Positions 43,766 to 55,898 of a stretch of 64,000 nucleotides of DNA are shown in pieces. How positions within the stretch are numbered: position 1 is the stretch's first letter; the number at the start of each line of letters is the position of its first letter. The notes under the pieces are model-generated. The model made no database searches and was not told where the DNA came from. It was given only the letters and a program-made list of their open reading frames with translations. Both the position numbers and the translations under genes were made by a program. Origin of the DNA: Saccopteryx bilineata (lineage: Eukaryota > Chordata > Mammalia > Chiroptera > Emballonuridae); contig NC_089492.1 of the NCBI RefSeq assembly GCF_036850765.1, forward strand, positions 202,150,276-202,214,275, given 5' to 3'.

Positions 43766-44140
43766 GCCCTGGCTGGTTGGCTCAGTGGTAGAGCGTCGGC
43801 CTGGCGTGCAGAAGTCCCGGGTTCGATTCCCGGCCAGGGCACACAGGAAAAGCGCCCATCTGCTTCTCCACCCTTCCCCCTCTCCTTCCTCTCTGTGTCT
43901 CTCTTCCCCTCCCACAGCTGAGGCTCCATTGGAGCAAAGATGGCCTGGGCGCTGGGGATGGCTCCTTGGCCTCTGCCCCAGATGCTAGAGTGGCTCTGGT
44001 GGCAACAGAGCGACGCCCCAGAGGGGCAGAGCGTCGCCCCCTGGTGGGCGTGCCAGGTTGATCTTGGTCGGGCACATGCAGGAGTCTGTCTGACTGTCTC
44101 TCCCTGTTTCCAGCTTCAGAAAAATACAAAAAAAAAAAAA
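43766..44140 (+). mobile_element. Type A (Rhin-1-like) SINE
   Basis: Duplication agaaactgcttta (43753) / agaaacgctttta (44141). One strong CTCF-like unit (gtcgccccctggtgggcg at about 44033). Confidence 0.94.
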
Positions 44141-44159
44141 AGAAACGCTTTTATATTAA

Positions 44160-44620
44160 CTGTTACTTTTTATCAAAGCTGAAACTTTTTTCATCGTAAA
44201 ATTAATCAGGACTTAAGGAAGAATTTATTTTTTTAACCAAAAAATAGTTTTCAATAGAAAAATGGTATGACCTCAAAATATGTAGCATATAGAATAATCC
44301 TCTTTTAAAAACACGTCATGTTTAGTATAATGTCATTATTACTAACACTAAAATGGCCCCTATAAGTTGAGGGTACATTGCTCAATACAAGATCTACTGA
44401 CCTGAGGGTCCCAGGAACACACCAGTGTTATTGATCATTCCATAGAAGGTATATTCAAATTTTCATTAAAAACCCAAAACTCTTCAGGCATACTTTTGCT
44501 AAGTCTTAGAAATGTAGGAAAACCCCACTTATTATGCTTAAACTAGTTCATTTTTTAAAGGTTATTAACTTTTTGTCTCTTACCTATGTGACTAAGTAAA
44601 AGAAAACTTATGAAAATTAA
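44160..44620 (+). other. Non-repetitive stretch, nothing recognised
   Basis: AT-rich, no open frame with family support, no repeat boundary visible. Confidence 0.55.
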
Positions 44621-44953
44621 AGCCTGACCAGGTGGTGCCATAGTGGACAGAGTGTCAGCTTGGGATGCTGAGGACCCAGGTCTGAAACCCCAAGGTCGCT
44701 AGCTTGAGCTCAGGGTTGCTGGCTTTAGTGTGAGATCATCAACATGATCCCATGGTCTCTGGCTTGAGCCCAAGGTCGCTGGCTTGAGCAAGGGGTCACT
44801 GGCGTGGCTGGAACCTCCCCCCGCATCCTCCCCTGTTCAAGGCACGTATGAGAACACAATCAATGAACAACTAAGGTGCTGCATTTCTGAATTGGTGCTT
44901 CTCATCTCTTTTCCTTCCTGTCTGTCTGTCCCTCTCTCTTGCTGAAAAAAAAA
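44621..44953 (+). mobile_element. Type C SINE
   Basis: Head agcctgaccaggtggtgcca, then 'ggtcgctggcttgag'-like repeats, then ttcctgtctgtctgtccc and poly-A. Target duplication unclear. Confidence 0.85.
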
Positions 44954-45355
44954 GTTGAACTAAAAACAATTATGGCAGCAGGTTTATATATGGTTTTAAA
45001 AAGAATGGTTAAATTGGAAGATAATTATTCAGAATTCAGAGTGGAGAAACAATGAAAAAAATGAGTGAATAAGAGACATAGAAGATAGAATGACAACATC
45101 TAATATATTTAATAATTGAAGGTCTAGAAGGAAAGGAGAGAAAAGGATTCAGTAGAAACAATATTTGAAGAATGTGGTTGGAAGTTTTCCAGAATTGCTT
45201 ACGTGTATCCACCCGCAGGATTTGAAAGTCTCAGTAACACTTCAAGTTGGGTAAATAAACGGAAGTCTCCCTCCAGCTATATAAAAGTGAAGCTGCTCCC
45301 CAGAAAGGAGAGAGAAGAATGTCAGAAGCAGCACGAGAATGAAGACACCTTGTAC

Positions 45356-45522
45356 CTGACTGGCAGTGGCACAGAGGAGGGAGTACCGACCGGGAATGCT
45401 GAGGTCACTGGTGAAACCCTGAGCTTGCCCTGTCAAGGCACATGCAGGGAGCAGCTACTACTTGTTGATGTCCCCCCCCCCCACCTTTTCTCTCTCGAAA
45501 ACTAATAAGTAAAATCTTTTAA
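45356..45522 (+). mobile_element. Diverged type B SINE
   Basis: 'cctgactggcagtggcacag', 'gaatgctgaggtcactgg' and 'tgccctgtcaaggcacat' preserve the order of type B with several deletions. C-run at 45472-45482. Confidence 0.7.
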
Positions 45523-46722
45523 AAATTAGAAAAGAAGAAGACACATTTCCTTGTTACCTTTAAAGGAATAACAGGCTCACAATTGAATCTTCAAAGGAAT
45601 TGGTAGAACACCGTCTTAAGAGCTCTGTAAGAAATACTACCAACCTTGTAAAAGTATTTTTAAGAGCTTTTCTGACAGACTAAAACTAAGAATTCACCTC
45701 CACTGGAAATTTTTAGCAGTGCACTTCATACATAAGGAGAGCTTTCTCAATGAAAGTCTGAGACACAGGAAGGAGCACACACAGGAAGCGTGTCCCCATG
45801 GGCCTCACCAGCCACAGCAGGGATCTTGCTTTACCAAGACACGTCACACGTGTGGGGTGCCAGAGGGAGGGTCTGAGAGCTGCTGTCCTGCACCGTAAGG
45901 AATGGGGACATAAAAGCAAAGAGCACAGGGACCTCTTGTGTCCTTTATCTCCTTTAAAGCAGTGCTTGAGATTTCTGATTTTATATAGGGTTTAAATGGC
46001 AGTTTTCATTCAGGCTGTTAGCAGTGAGTGGATGAAGAGGTTATTTTTGGTGGATTACATAAAATAAATAAGACAACACCAGAATACATTGAATCTAGTA
46101 AGGGTAAGAATTGTTTCTGGAAACTCTCTTGGTGTCTGTGTGGATGCTGGTTATCTGTCTGTATCAGCTCCTGTTGCAAATATTTTTTTCCTGTGGGTTT
46201 GGGTTGCAAATATTTGAGAAGCATTAGCTTAGGGAATAAAGTAGGTTATCCATCTTTGAGAATCAACATTAAAACCCCTATAATAAACACCCATTAAGGT
46301 CCCCAACTTGTCCCCTAAGCAAGCTGCTAATAGCTGCATATGGCATCTGTATGCAAGGTAATACAACCTAAAGTGCCATGTGAGTCCCAAAACAAATAAC
46401 ATGAAGACAAGGCTAAAAAGAGTATTGTTACTCTACTTGCAGTGGCACTGTTAACTCCCTGCTGCCTGTTTACCAGATCGCAGCACAGCGCACAGATTGC
46501 AGTCTGCTTGCGATGCAACTTGTGATAAAGTCCTCTTTGCACCCAGGTAAGTTAATTATATAGTACTTCCCTGTGCAAAGCTAGAATCTCAGCACTGCTG
46601 CCAACCAAGAGCTAAAAGTTGCTTTTAACTCCCCAGTGATCTAATAATATACAAAGTTATGTATTGTTACTTATGAACTAAGATCTAACACTCTACAGAC
46701 ATAAAGAGCAAAAGGCAAAGGT
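45523..46722 (+). other. Non-repetitive stretch, nothing recognised
   Basis: Short open frames on both strands lack start context, splice sites or family motifs. No RNA gene seen. It may contain unrecognised old repeats. Confidence 0.5.
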
Positions 46723-46734
46723 TCTCATAGTGTT

Positions 46735-47059
46735 GTTTTTTTTTTTTACAGAGGCAGAGATAGACAGGGACAGACAGACAGGAACGGAGAGAGATGAGAA
46801 GCATCAATCATCAGTTTCTTGTTGCGCGTTGCGACTTCTTAGTTGTTCATTGATTGCTTTCTCACATGTGCCTTGACCGTGGGCCTTCAGCAGACCGAGT
46901 AATCCCCTGCTGGAGCCAGCGACCTTGGGTCCAAGCTGGTGAGCTCTTTGCTCAAGCCAGATGAGCCCGCGCTCAAGCTGGCGACCTCGGGGTCTCGAAC
47001 CTGGGTCCTTCCGCATCCCAGTCCGACACTCTATCCACTGCGCCACCACCTGGTCAGGC
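46735..47059 (-). mobile_element. Type C SINE
   Basis: Perfect duplication tctcatagtgtt at 46723-46734 and 47060-47071. Very similar to 6711-7049. Confidence 0.95.
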
Positions 47060-47322
47060 TCTCATAGTGTTTTGATCATCTCCAGATTGGCAGGAGGAGA
47101 ATGTACAGTGACATGCTCACTGTAAAGGCCTGACTTGATTTGCAGAGAATAGAGAACCTTATCAGAAGAGCACAGTTAATGGCTCAGGGCAAGAGCAAAT
47201 GCACCGTAGTGTTTTCTGCTCGGCTCTTCTCTGGTTCTCATGCACCAAGGAGATGACAGCTGCCAAGGATATTGACTGCACAGAGTGGGCAGGGCTTGCC
47301 AAGTGCCAGGTCTGAGAACACA

Positions 47323-47675
47323 TTTGAATTTTTACAATTTTATTTAGAAAATTAAATTTAATGAAGTGACATTGATCAATGAGTACATAGGTTTTAGGTA
47401 AACATCTCTATAGCATTTGAACTGTTGATTGTGTTGTGTGCCCTTCACTCAAAGTCAAGTGTGTATTTGTTATTACTGTGTATTTGTTCCTTTTTACTCC
47501 TCTCTTCCCCCATATCTCCCTTCCCTGGTAACCACTTCACTGTTATCTATGTCCGTGAGTCTCAGTTTTATATCCCACCTATGTGTGAAATCATATAGTT
47601 CTTAACTTTTCCTGATGTACTTATTTCACTCAGTATAGTGTTCTCAAGGTCCATCCATGTTGTCCTTAATTTTCT
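47323..47675 (-). mobile_element. 5'-truncated L1, 3' end only
   Basis: In reverse it holds L1 3'UTR: 'aaatttaatgaagtgacatt', the pyrimidine-rich tract, 'tatgtgtgaaatcatatagt' and 'aaggtccatccatgttgt'. It then stops. Old subfamily. Confidence 0.85.
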
Positions 47676-48317
47676 TTGTGTCACAAAGCTTCTACTCAGT
47701 ATAACAGTTATTCCAAATGAACACACAGTAGTCTCTGCATTTTGTGTAGGGAAATGTTCACAGTCACCTAGCCCTCATTGTTCCTGGGAGCAAAGCCACC
47801 TCCTTCTCTGATGGGAGAAAGCAGTCAGTGCCCAGCTGTCCATCTCAAAATAAAGAACATCCCTTCTCCCAGCTCCACAGGGGCTCTTCTTGCAGATTGT
47901 GGAAGACAGACTTCTGAAGGCCTCGTGCCCCTGTTACCGTGTCTAGGTAGCTGTGTCTCTATGTAATCCTTGCTGACAGGATGTTACTCCCATGATTAGG
48001 TTGCAAGAGTTTGTGACTTCTATCTTGCTAGCAGACTCCTTCTGCCTTCTCCATGTACACACTTTATTGACACACGGTGTCCTATGGGAGAGGCCATGTG
48101 TCAAGCAACTAAGGGCATCAGTTTAGCAGTTCTTAAGGAACTGAATCCTGCTTTCTAACATGGGTTTGAAGCAGATTCTCCTCCATTGTTCTTTCAGATG
48201 AGACCTTGTCTCTGGCAGCAGATACCTTGATAGTAGAATTTTGAGAGACCCGGAGACAGAGAACCCAGCTAAGTCATTCCTGGACTCCTGTCTCAAAGAA
48301 ACATGATAAATATGTGC
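47676..48317 (+). other. Non-repetitive stretch, nothing recognised
   Basis: No supported coding exon. I checked this stretch for the missing GCC2 tail exon and did not find it. Confidence 0.5.
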
Positions 48318-48691
48318 GGGGTTTTTTATTATTTATTTTTTAATTTTTATTTAAGTGAGAGAAGGGGATATAGACTCCCGCGTGCACCCTGACCAGGATC
48401 TACCTGGTGATGCTCATCTGTGGCCAATGCTCTGCCCATCTGGGCCATGCTCACAACTGAGCTATTTTTAGCTCATGAGGCAGAGGCTCCATGGAGCCAT
48501 CCTCAGTGCCTGGGCCAATGCACTTGACTCACAGAACCATGGCTGTGGGAAGGGAAGAGAGACAGACAGAGAAGTGGGGAGGGGTGGAGAAGTTAGATGG
48601 TCGCTTTTCCCATGTGCCCTGACCAGGAATCAGTTCTGGGGCTTCCGCATGCCTGGTCAATGCTCTACCACTGATCCAACCGGCCAAGGCC
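48318..48691 (-). mobile_element. Older type A (Rhin-1-like) SINE
   Basis: Diverged body with head at right (ccaaccggccaaggcc). Short flanking repeat aatatgtg / catatgtg. No CTCF-like unit survives. Confidence 0.85.
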
Positions 48692-49235
48692 ATATGTGTT
48701 GTTTTAAGCCAGTAAGTTTGTGGTAAAATTTGTTAGGTAGCAGTTTATAACTATTACATGGATGAAACCAGACAGTGAACAGAAAAAGAAATGAAAGTGG
48801 TTTGTAAACTGTAGAGTTTCTCTATTTAAAATTTCTCTGAATGAGACCCAAGGTGTCTGGAAGGACACATTTGTAAATGTAATAATTGTTGCCTCTTTGG
48901 AGGGCAGGGGAGGAATGGAGGATAGGACATGTAATGAAGAGAATACTCACTATTATCTAAGGCTGTAAAACTCCGAAATCATGTATGTTTATATAAAAAC
49001 CATATTGAGGAAAACTGAGGAGATCTTTTCTGAAATTTTCTTGGAAATCTAGATTTTTTCTGAACTTTAGGACAGGATTTGTGTTGATCATATAAAAGGT
49101 GAAAATAGAAACTGGAACATTCAATACAAAATGATATAACCACCTTGGAAAAGTGTGGCAATTTTTTATAAACTTAAACACAAATGGGACTCTACAGCAA
49201 CAGTCTCATTCCAAGGTAATTTATTGAAAAGAAAT
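48692..49235 (+). other. Non-repetitive stretch, nothing recognised
   Basis: AT-rich. No gene or repeat I can support. Confidence 0.5.
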
Positions 49236-50157
49236 GAGAAGATTCCAGGATGGTGATGGTGTAGGCGGATGTTCCAACTGCCACCTCCCAGGACCAAAAT
49301 TGGATTACTTCTTAATTTAAGAAAAATCATCTTGAAAAACCAACTTTGGACTAAATGAAGAGGAGTCTATAACCAAGGATCACAGAAGAAACCACACTGA
49401 GACTGGTAGGAATGGCGGAGAAGTGGAAGAGGCTGCCCTGCTCCCAGGAGTGAGCGGCTGCTGAGGGTCTGGAGGGACTCTCACTGTAGGGAGGGTCACC
49501 CTGAGAGGTGAGGGTGATCAGCCTCAGGCTCAGAGCCCTAGCCTAGAGGCCCAGAGCCTAGAAGAGGCACCCACACAGCATTTGGAGGTGAAAAGAGCTG
49601 GGTTTCTGTCTGCAAGAAAGAGATGGAGCTTTTGGAGATACAGGCTCCATCTTAACGGCCCATGCAGAAAATCTTTTCTTTTATAATTGATTTTAATTTG
49701 TTGTGTTTACATAGTTACAAGTGTACCTTGAATATATCTCCCTCCTTTCCCCTTCGGTGTTCTCTTTGATAATTTATTTGCCCCCTCCTCACATTGCCTT
49801 CCCCGCTTCCCTCCATGATTTACTATCCTGCCCTCTTTCTCTGTGTTATGTGTATATACTTTCACTAATTAATGTCTTTCTTTTCTTTGATTCCTTTCTC
49901 TCATCCCCTTTCCCTCTGTCCGCTTTCCCTGTGGACTCTTGGACCCCTTCTCTGCCTCTCTTCTGTTCCTCAGTTCACATTGTTCATTGGGTTCCTCATA
50001 TGAGTGAGGTCATATGATATTTTTATTTCTCTGCTTTGCTTATTTTGCTTAGCATAATAGACTCCAGGTTCATCCATGTTGTTGCAAAGGGTAAGATTTT
50101 CTTTTTCAAGGCCATGTAGTATTTCACTGTGTATATATATGTTCCACTGCTTTTTTT

Positions 50158-50366
50158 TAAAAATAATTTTATTTATTTATTTATTTATTCATTTTAGAAA
50201 GGAGAGAGAGAGGGAGAGAAGAGAGAGACAGAGAGAGAGAGAAGGGGGAGGAGCAGGAAGCATCAACTCCCATATGTGCCTTGACCAGGCAAGCCCAGGG
50301 TTTTGAACCGGCAACCTCAGCATTTCCAGGTCGACGCTTTATCCACTGCGCCACCACAGGTCAGGC
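50158..50366 (-). mobile_element. Type B SINE in L1-B
   Basis: Duplication ttccactgctttttt (50142) / ttccactgcttttt (50367). Well-preserved copy. Confidence 0.95.
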
Positions 50367-50425
50367 TTCCACTGCTTTTTAATCCACTTATCTAATGATG
50401 GGCACTTGGGCTGTTTCCAGATCTT

Positions 50426-50829
50426 TTTTTTTTTTTTTTTTTTTTTTTGGCGGGCCATTCCTTTATTCTAGCCTCACAACCAGCTGGTGAGTAAAAACAA
50501 ACATACAGAGGGCTCCAAAACCCACTCACACATTCTCTGGTTCCACAACCAGGAGAATCTTTTCTGGTTTTCCCTGGAATCAAAGACCATACCAGTCTCA
50601 GCAGAGCTCACAAAGTCCCTTGCCCCTCTGCCAATATGGCTTCTTTCTCTCCAGCACTCTTCCTCCCTGCTCTCACTCTGCAAAGAATGGCCTCCTTCTT
50701 CTCCTCTTCTAAAAAACTTCCTGGGCCCACAAAGACCCCTCCTCCAGCAACATTAGCATAACAATGGCCTTTCCCAAGCAGGAAGATAATTAGCAGTTTC
50801 ACCTGGCAGCACCATTCATGTGGGCAGCA
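50426..50829 (-). other. 3'-transduced sequence of L1-A with its own poly-A signal
   Basis: Between the L1 poly-A (T-run ending about 50842) and the terminal poly-A (T-run 50424-50448) are about 380 non-L1 bases. In - orientation they end with AATAAA (TTTATT at 50462-50467) 13 bases before the tail: a normal cleavage site. The content (GCTGCCAGGTGAAACTGC..., ...TACTCACCAGCTGG) looks like the U3/R part of an LTR, which would explain the ready-made signal, but this is inference. Confidence 0.82.
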
Positions 50830-51143
50830 GCCACTTTTTTTTTTTTTTAATATTAATATTTTTTTATTAAATTTAATGCAGTGACATTGATAAATCAGGG
50901 TACATATGTTGAGACAAAATATCTCTAGATTATTTTGACATTTGATTGTGCTGTATACCCCTCCCGCAAAGTTAAATTGTCTTCTGTCACCTTCTATCTG
51001 GATTTCTTTGTGCCCCTCCCCTCCCCTAACCCCTCTCTCCTTCTTCACCCCCGCCCCCCTCCCCCAACCCCCCCGCCCCTGTTGCCATCACATTCTTGTT
51101 CATGTCTCTGAGTCTCATTTTTATGTCGCTTCTATGTATGGAT
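50830..51143 (-). other. L1-A 3'UTR with G-rich tract
   Basis: In - orientation the stretch 51002-51085 is almost pure purine with at least six runs of four or more G. It is a strong G-quadruplex candidate, as is typical of mammalian L1 3'UTRs. It is followed by the conserved ggggtgacat-like block (gtgacattgat in +) and A-rich end. Confidence 0.85.
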
Positions 51144-54100
51144 TCATCTCAGTTTTTTTTCTGATTTACTTACTTCACTCCGTATAATGTTATCAAGGTC
51201 CATCCATGTTATTGTAAATGATCCGATGTCATCATTTCTTATGGCTGAGTAGTATTCCAAAGTATATATGTACCAAAGTTTTTTAATCCACTCGTCCTCT
51301 GACGGACACTTGGGCTGTTTCCAGATCTTCGCTATTGTGAACAATGCTGCCACAAACATGCGAGTGCATTTCTCCTTTTCGAGCCGTTCTATGGTGTCCT
51401 TGGGGTATATTCCTAAAAGTGGGATAGCTGGGTCAAAAGGCGGTTCGATTTTCAGTTTTTTGAGGAATCTCCATACTGTTTTCCACAGTGGCTGCACCAG
51501 TCTGCATTCCCACCAGCAGTGCAGGAGGGTTCCCTTTTCTCCACATCCTCGCCAGCACTTATTCTGTGTTGTTTTGTTGATAAGCGCCATTCTGACTGGT
51601 GTATGGTGATATCTCATTGTGGTTTTAATTTGCATTTCTCTAATGATTAGTGATGTTGAGCATTTTTTCATATGCCTATTGGCCATCTGTATGTCCTCTT
51701 TGGAGAAGTGTCTATTCATCTCTTTTGCCCATTTTTGGATTGGGTTGTTTGTCTTCCTGGTGTTGAGTTTTACAAGTTCTTTATAAATTTTGGTTATTAA
51801 CCCCTTATCAGACGTATTGTCAAATATGTTCTCCCATTGTGTAGTTTGTTTTTTTATTCTGTTCTTGTTGTCTTTAGCTGTGCAAAAGCTTTTTAGTTTG
51901 ATATAGTCCCATTTGTTTATCCTGTCTTTTATTTCACTTCCCCGTGGAGATAAATCAGCAAATATATTGCTCTGAGAGATGTCGGAGAGCTTACTGCCTA
52001 TGTTTTCTTCTAAGATGCTTATGGTTTCACGGCCTACATTCAAGTCTTTTATCCATTTTGAGTTTATTTTTGTGAGTGGTGTAAGCTGGTGATCTAGTTT
52101 CATTTTTTTGCAGGTAGCTGTCCAATTTTCCCAACACCATTTGTTAAAGAGGCTGTCTTTACTCCATTGTATTTCCTTACCTCCTTTGTCAAATATCAGT
52201 TGTCCATAGAACTGTGGGTTTATTTCTGGGTTCTCTGTTCTATTCCATTGATCTATATGCCTGTTCTTATGCCAGTACCAGGCTGTTTTGAGTACAATGG
52301 CCTTGTAGTATAACTTGATATCAGGAAGTGTGATACCTCCCACTTTATTCTTCTTTTTTAAGATTGCTGAGGCTATTCGTGTCCTTTTTTGGTTCCATAT
52401 AAATTTTTGGAATATGTGTTCTATATCTTTGAAGTATGTCATTGGTATTTTAATTGGTATTGCATTGAATTTATAAATTGCTTTGGGTAATATAGACATT
52501 TTAATGATGTTTATTCTTCCTAACCATGAGCACGGTATATGCTTCCACTTGTTAGTATCTTCCTTGATTTCTTTTATCAATGTTTTGTAATTTTCTGAGT
52601 ACAAGTCTTTAGTCTCCTTGGTTAAGTTTACTCCTAGGTACTTTATTTTTTTGGTTGTAATTGTGAAGGGGATTGTTTCCTTAATTTCTCTTTCTGACTG
52701 TTCATTGTTGGTGTATAAAAATGCTTCTGATTTCTGAGTATTGATTTTATATCCTGCCACTTTGCTGAATTTATTTATCAGGTCCAGTAGTTTTTTGACT
52801 GAGACTTTAGGGTTTTCTATATACAATATCATATCATCTGCAAATAATGATAGTTTTACTTCTTCTTTTCCAACTTGAATGCCTTTTATTTCTTCTTCTT
52901 GTCTGATTGCTGTGGCTAGGACTTCCAGGACTATGTTAAATAAGAGTGGTGAAAGGGGGCACCCCTGCCTTGTTCCTGATCTTAAGGGTATTGCTTTTAA
53001 TTTTTGCCCATTGAGTATGATGTTGGCTGTGGGTTTCTCATAGATGGCTTTTATCATGTTGAGGTATGTTCCCTGTATTCCCACTTTGCTGAGAGTTTTG
53101 ATCATGAATGGGTGCTGGATTTTATCAAATGCTTTTTCTGCATCTATTGAAATTATCATATGGTTTTTCTCCTTCTTTTTGTTTATGTGATGAATCACAT
53201 TGATTGATTTACAAATATTGGACCAGCCTTGCCTCCCCAGAATAAATCCCACTTGATCATGGTGTATGATTTTTTCCATATATTGTTGGATCCGGTTTGC
53301 TAATATTTTGTTGAGGATTTTAGCATCTATATTCATCAGAGATATTGGCCTATAATTTTCTTTCTTTGTGTGGTCTTTGCCTGGTTTTGGAATCAGAATT
53401 ATGCTCGCCTCATAAAAGGAGCTTGGAAGTCTTCCTTCCTCTTGAATTTTTTGAAATAGTTTGAGAAGGATAGGAGTTAGTTCTTCTTTGAATATTTGGT
53501 AGAATTCCGTTGTGAAGCCATCGGGCCCCGGACTTTTCTTTGTTGGGAGTTTTTTGATAACTGTTTCGATCTCCTTTGGTGTAATTGGTCTGTTTAAGTT
53601 TTCTGATTCTTCCAGATTGATTTTTGGAAGATTGTACGTTTCAAGGAATTTGTCCATTTCATCTAGGTTGTCTAGTTTTTTGGCATACAGTTCTTCATAG
53701 TATTTTCTTACAATATTTTGTATTTCTGTTGTGTCAGTAGTTATTTCTCCTCTCTCATTTCTAATTTTATTTATTTGAGTCCTCTCTCTCTTTTTCTTGG
53801 TGAGTCTACTTAAAGGTGCATCAATCTTGTTTACCTTTTCAAAGAACCAGCTTCTAGTTTCATTGATCGTCTGTATTGTTTCTTTAGCCTCTATGTCATT
53901 TATTTCTGCTCTGATCTTTATTATTTCCTTCCTTCTACTACATTTGGGCTTTACTTGCTGTTCTTTATCTAATTCTTTTAGATGCAGGGTTAAGTTGTTT
54001 ATTTGAGCTTTTTCTAGCTTCTGAAAGTGTGCCTGTAGTGCTATGAACTTCCCTCTCAGCACTGCTTTCGCTGTGTCCCATAAATTTTGAGTTGTTGTAT

Positions 54101-54938
54101 GCTCATTGTCATTTGTTTCTAGGAATTTCTTTATTTCTTCTTTGATCTCATTCTTAATCCATTCATTATTTAACACCCTGCTATTTAGTTTCCATGTGTT
54201 TGAGAATTTTTGAGCTTTTCTGCTGTGATTCATTTCTAGTTTCATGCCGTTGTGATCGGAGAAAGTGCTTGATATGATTTCAGTCTTCTTAAATTTGTTG
54301 AGAGCACTTTTGTGCCCTAACATGTGGTCTATCCTAGAGAATGTACCATGAGCACTTGAAAAGAATGTATATTCTGCTGCTTTAGGGTGAAAGGTTCTGA
54401 AGATATCTATTAAATCGAGTTGATCTAGTGTTTCCAATAAGTCTGCTGTTTCTTTGTTAATTTTCTTTCTTGAGGATCTATCTAGTGATGTTAGTGGGGT
54501 ATTGAAATCCCCTACTATTATAGTATTGCTGTTGATCTCGCCCTTTAAATCCATCAAAGTCTGTTTTATATATTTGGGTGCTCCTATATTAGGTGCATAG
54601 ATATTTATAATAGTTATATCTTCCTGTTGGATTACTCCCTTTATCATTATGTAGTGGCCTTCTTTATCTCTTACTATAGCCTTTGTTTTAAAGTCCAATT
54701 TGTCTGATATAAGTATTGCTACCCCAGCTTTTTTTTCATTTCCGTTTGCATGAAACATTTTTTTCCATCCTTTTACCTTCAATCTGTGTGTGTCTTTTGT
54801 TCTAAGGTGTGTCTCTTGTAGACAACATATGTATGGGTCCTGTTTTCTTATCCACGCAGCTACCCTATGTCTTTTGATTGGATCATTTAATCCATTTACA
54901 TTTAAGGTTATTATTGATATGTAGTTGTTTATTGCCAT
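51144..54938 (-). CDS. L1 ORF2p: endonuclease / reverse transcriptase, open
   Basis: Uninterrupted frame; from the likely start Met ([19 protein letters not shown]) it gives 1,264 residues. An upstream Met at 54995 would add 19 basic residues. Family lengths are about 1,275. APE-type endonuclease: N (LNVNGL), E (CCLQETHL), D/N (VGDFNTPL), D (RIDHMLG) and SDH (TFSDHNG) all present. [17 protein letters not shown] and FADDMILY (about residue 720). The Cys-rich end [18 protein letters not shown] keeps CX3CX7HX4C. Function: nicks target DNA and copies L1 RNA in place. The 66-bp spacer from ORF1 matches L1 organisation. I see no missing catalytic residue, so it may be active. Confidence 0.95.
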   Translation of the reverse strand: MAINNYISIITLNVNGLNDPIKRHRVAAWIRKQDPYICCLQETHLRTKDTHRLKVKGWKKMFHANGNEKKAGVAILISDKLDFKTKAIVRDKEGHYIMIKGVIQQEDITIINIYAPNIGAPKYIKQTLMDLKGEINSNTIIVGDFNTPLTSLDRSSRKKINKETADLLETLDQLDLIDIFRTFHPKAAEYTFFSSAHGTFSRIDHMLGHKSALNKFKKTEIISSTFSDHNGMKLEMNHSRKAQKFSNTWKLNSRVLNNEWIKNEIKEEIKKFLETNDNEHTTTQNLWDTAKAVLRGKFIALQAHFQKLEKAQINNLTLHLKELDKEQQVKPKCSRRKEIIKIRAEINDIEAKETIQTINETRSWFFEKVNKIDAPLSRLTKKKRERTQINKIRNERGEITTDTTEIQNIVRKYYEELYAKKLDNLDEMDKFLETYNLPKINLEESENLNRPITPKEIETVIKKLPTKKSPGPDGFTTEFYQIFKEELTPILLKLFQKIQEEGRLPSSFYEASIILIPKPGKDHTKKENYRPISLMNIDAKILNKILANRIQQYMEKIIHHDQVGFILGRQGWSNICKSINVIHHINKKKEKNHMIISIDAEKAFDKIQHPFMIKTLSKVGIQGTYLNMIKAIYEKPTANIILNGQKLKAIPLRSGTRQGCPLSPLLFNIVLEVLATAIRQEEEIKGIQVGKEEVKLSLFADDMILYIENPKVSVKKLLDLINKFSKVAGYKINTQKSEAFLYTNNEQSEREIKETIPFTITTKKIKYLGVNLTKETKDLYSENYKTLIKEIKEDTNKWKHIPCSWLGRINIIKMSILPKAIYKFNAIPIKIPMTYFKDIEHIFQKFIWNQKRTRIASAILKKKNKVGGITLPDIKLYYKAIVLKTAWYWHKNRHIDQWNRTENPEINPQFYGQLIFDKGGKEIQWSKDSLFNKWCWENWTATCKKMKLDHQLTPLTKINSKWIKDLNVGRETISILEENIGSKLSDISQSNIFADLSPRGSEIKDRINKWDYIKLKSFCTAKDNKNRIKKQTTQWENIFDNTSDKGLITKIYKELVKLNTRKTNNPIQKWAKEMNRHFSKEDIQMANRHMKKCSTSLIIREMQIKTTMRYHHTPVRMALINKTTQNKCWRGCGEKGTLLHCWWECRLVQPLWKTVWRFLKKLKIEPPFDPAIPLLGIYPKDTIERLEKEKCTRMFVAALFTIAKIWKQPKCPSEDEWIKKLWYIYTLEYYSAIRNDDIGSFTITWMDLDNIIRSEVSKSEKKLR

Positions 54939-55004
54939 TTTCTTCTTTAAAGGTGTATTCCTTTTTCTTTTTTTTTTTCTGTATTCTTTTCCCACTTTAT
55001 CTGT

Positions 55005-55898
55005 TTACACCAGGCCCCTTAATATTTCCTGCAGCATTGGTTTGGTTGTAATGAATTCCTTGAGTTGTTTTTTGTCTGGGAAGCTTTTTATTTCTCCTTC
55101 AATTTTAAACGATAGCCTTGCTGGATAAAGTAGTCTTGGTTGTAGGTTCTTGTTCTGCATTACTTTGAATATTTCTTGCCATTCCCTTCTGGCCTCAAGT
55201 GTTTCTGTTGAGAAGTCAGATGTCATCCTTATGGGGGCTCCTTTGTAGGTGATAACTGTTTTTTCTCTTGCAGCTTTTAATATTTTCTCTTTATCGCTTA
55301 GCTTTGGTATTTTAATTATGATGTGTCTTGGTGTAGGTTTCTTTGGGTTTCTCTTTAATGGAGTCCTCTGTGCTTCTTGGATTTGTGAGAGTTTCTCTTG
55401 CATTAATTTAGGGAAGTTTTCAGCTATGATATGATTGAACAAAGTCTCTATCCCTTGTTCTTTTTCTTCTTCTTCAGGAACCCCTATGATGCGGATGTTA
55501 TTTCTCTTCATGTTGTCACAGAGCTCTCTAAGAGTTTCCTCTGACTTTTTGAGTCTTTTTTCTCTTTTCTTCTCTGCTTTCATGCCTTCATTCCAGTTGT
55601 CTTCTAACTCGCTGATTCGATCCTCTGCTCTATCTATCCTGTTTTTAATTCCTTCCATTGTGGTCTTTATTTCTGATATTGTATTTGTCGTCTCCAACTG
55701 ATTCTTTTTTATACTTGCTATTTCTTTATTTAGGTTTTCAAACTCCCCCTCCATTGCTGTTCTAAGATCCCTAAGCATCCTTACAATCATTATTTTGAAC
55801 TCCGCATCTGGAAGTTTGATTATTTCCATATCACTCAGTTCATCTCTCGAAAGTGTCTCTTGTGGTTTCATTTGGATTGCACTCCTTTGTTTTCTCAT
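55005..55898 (-). CDS. L1 ORF1p: RNA-binding chaperone, open
   Basis: 297 residues without a break, against about 340 in human L1 (the N-terminal arm is shorter). N-terminal part, then coiled coil (about residues 45-120, EIASIKKNQLETTNTISEI and on), then RRM (NNIRIIGVPEEEE, about 130-220), then the C-terminal domain (TSDFSTETLEARREWQEIF to PARLSFKIEGEIKSF). The protein trimerises through the coiled coil and coats L1 RNA. The start ATG follows an A-rich run. It lies upstream of ORF2 on the same transcript. Confidence 0.94.
   Translation of the reverse strand: MRKQRSAIQMKPQETLSRDELSDMEIIKLPDAEFKIMIVRMLRDLRTAMEGEFENLNKEIASIKKNQLETTNTISEIKTTMEGIKNRIDRAEDRISELEDNWNEGMKAEKKREKRLKKSEETLRELCDNMKRNNIRIIGVPEEEEKEQGIETLFNHIIAENFPKLMQEKLSQIQEAQRTPLKRNPKKPTPRHIIIKIPKLSDKEKILKAAREKTVITYKGAPIRMTSDFSTETLEARREWQEIFKVMQNKNLQPRLLYPARLSFKIEGEIKSFPDKKQLKEFITTKPMLQEILRGLV

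Noticed and set aside
46000..46560. Possible exon of a neighbouring gene (short frames on both strands)
   Set aside because: No consistent frame with splice borders, no motif, and codon pattern not coding-like.
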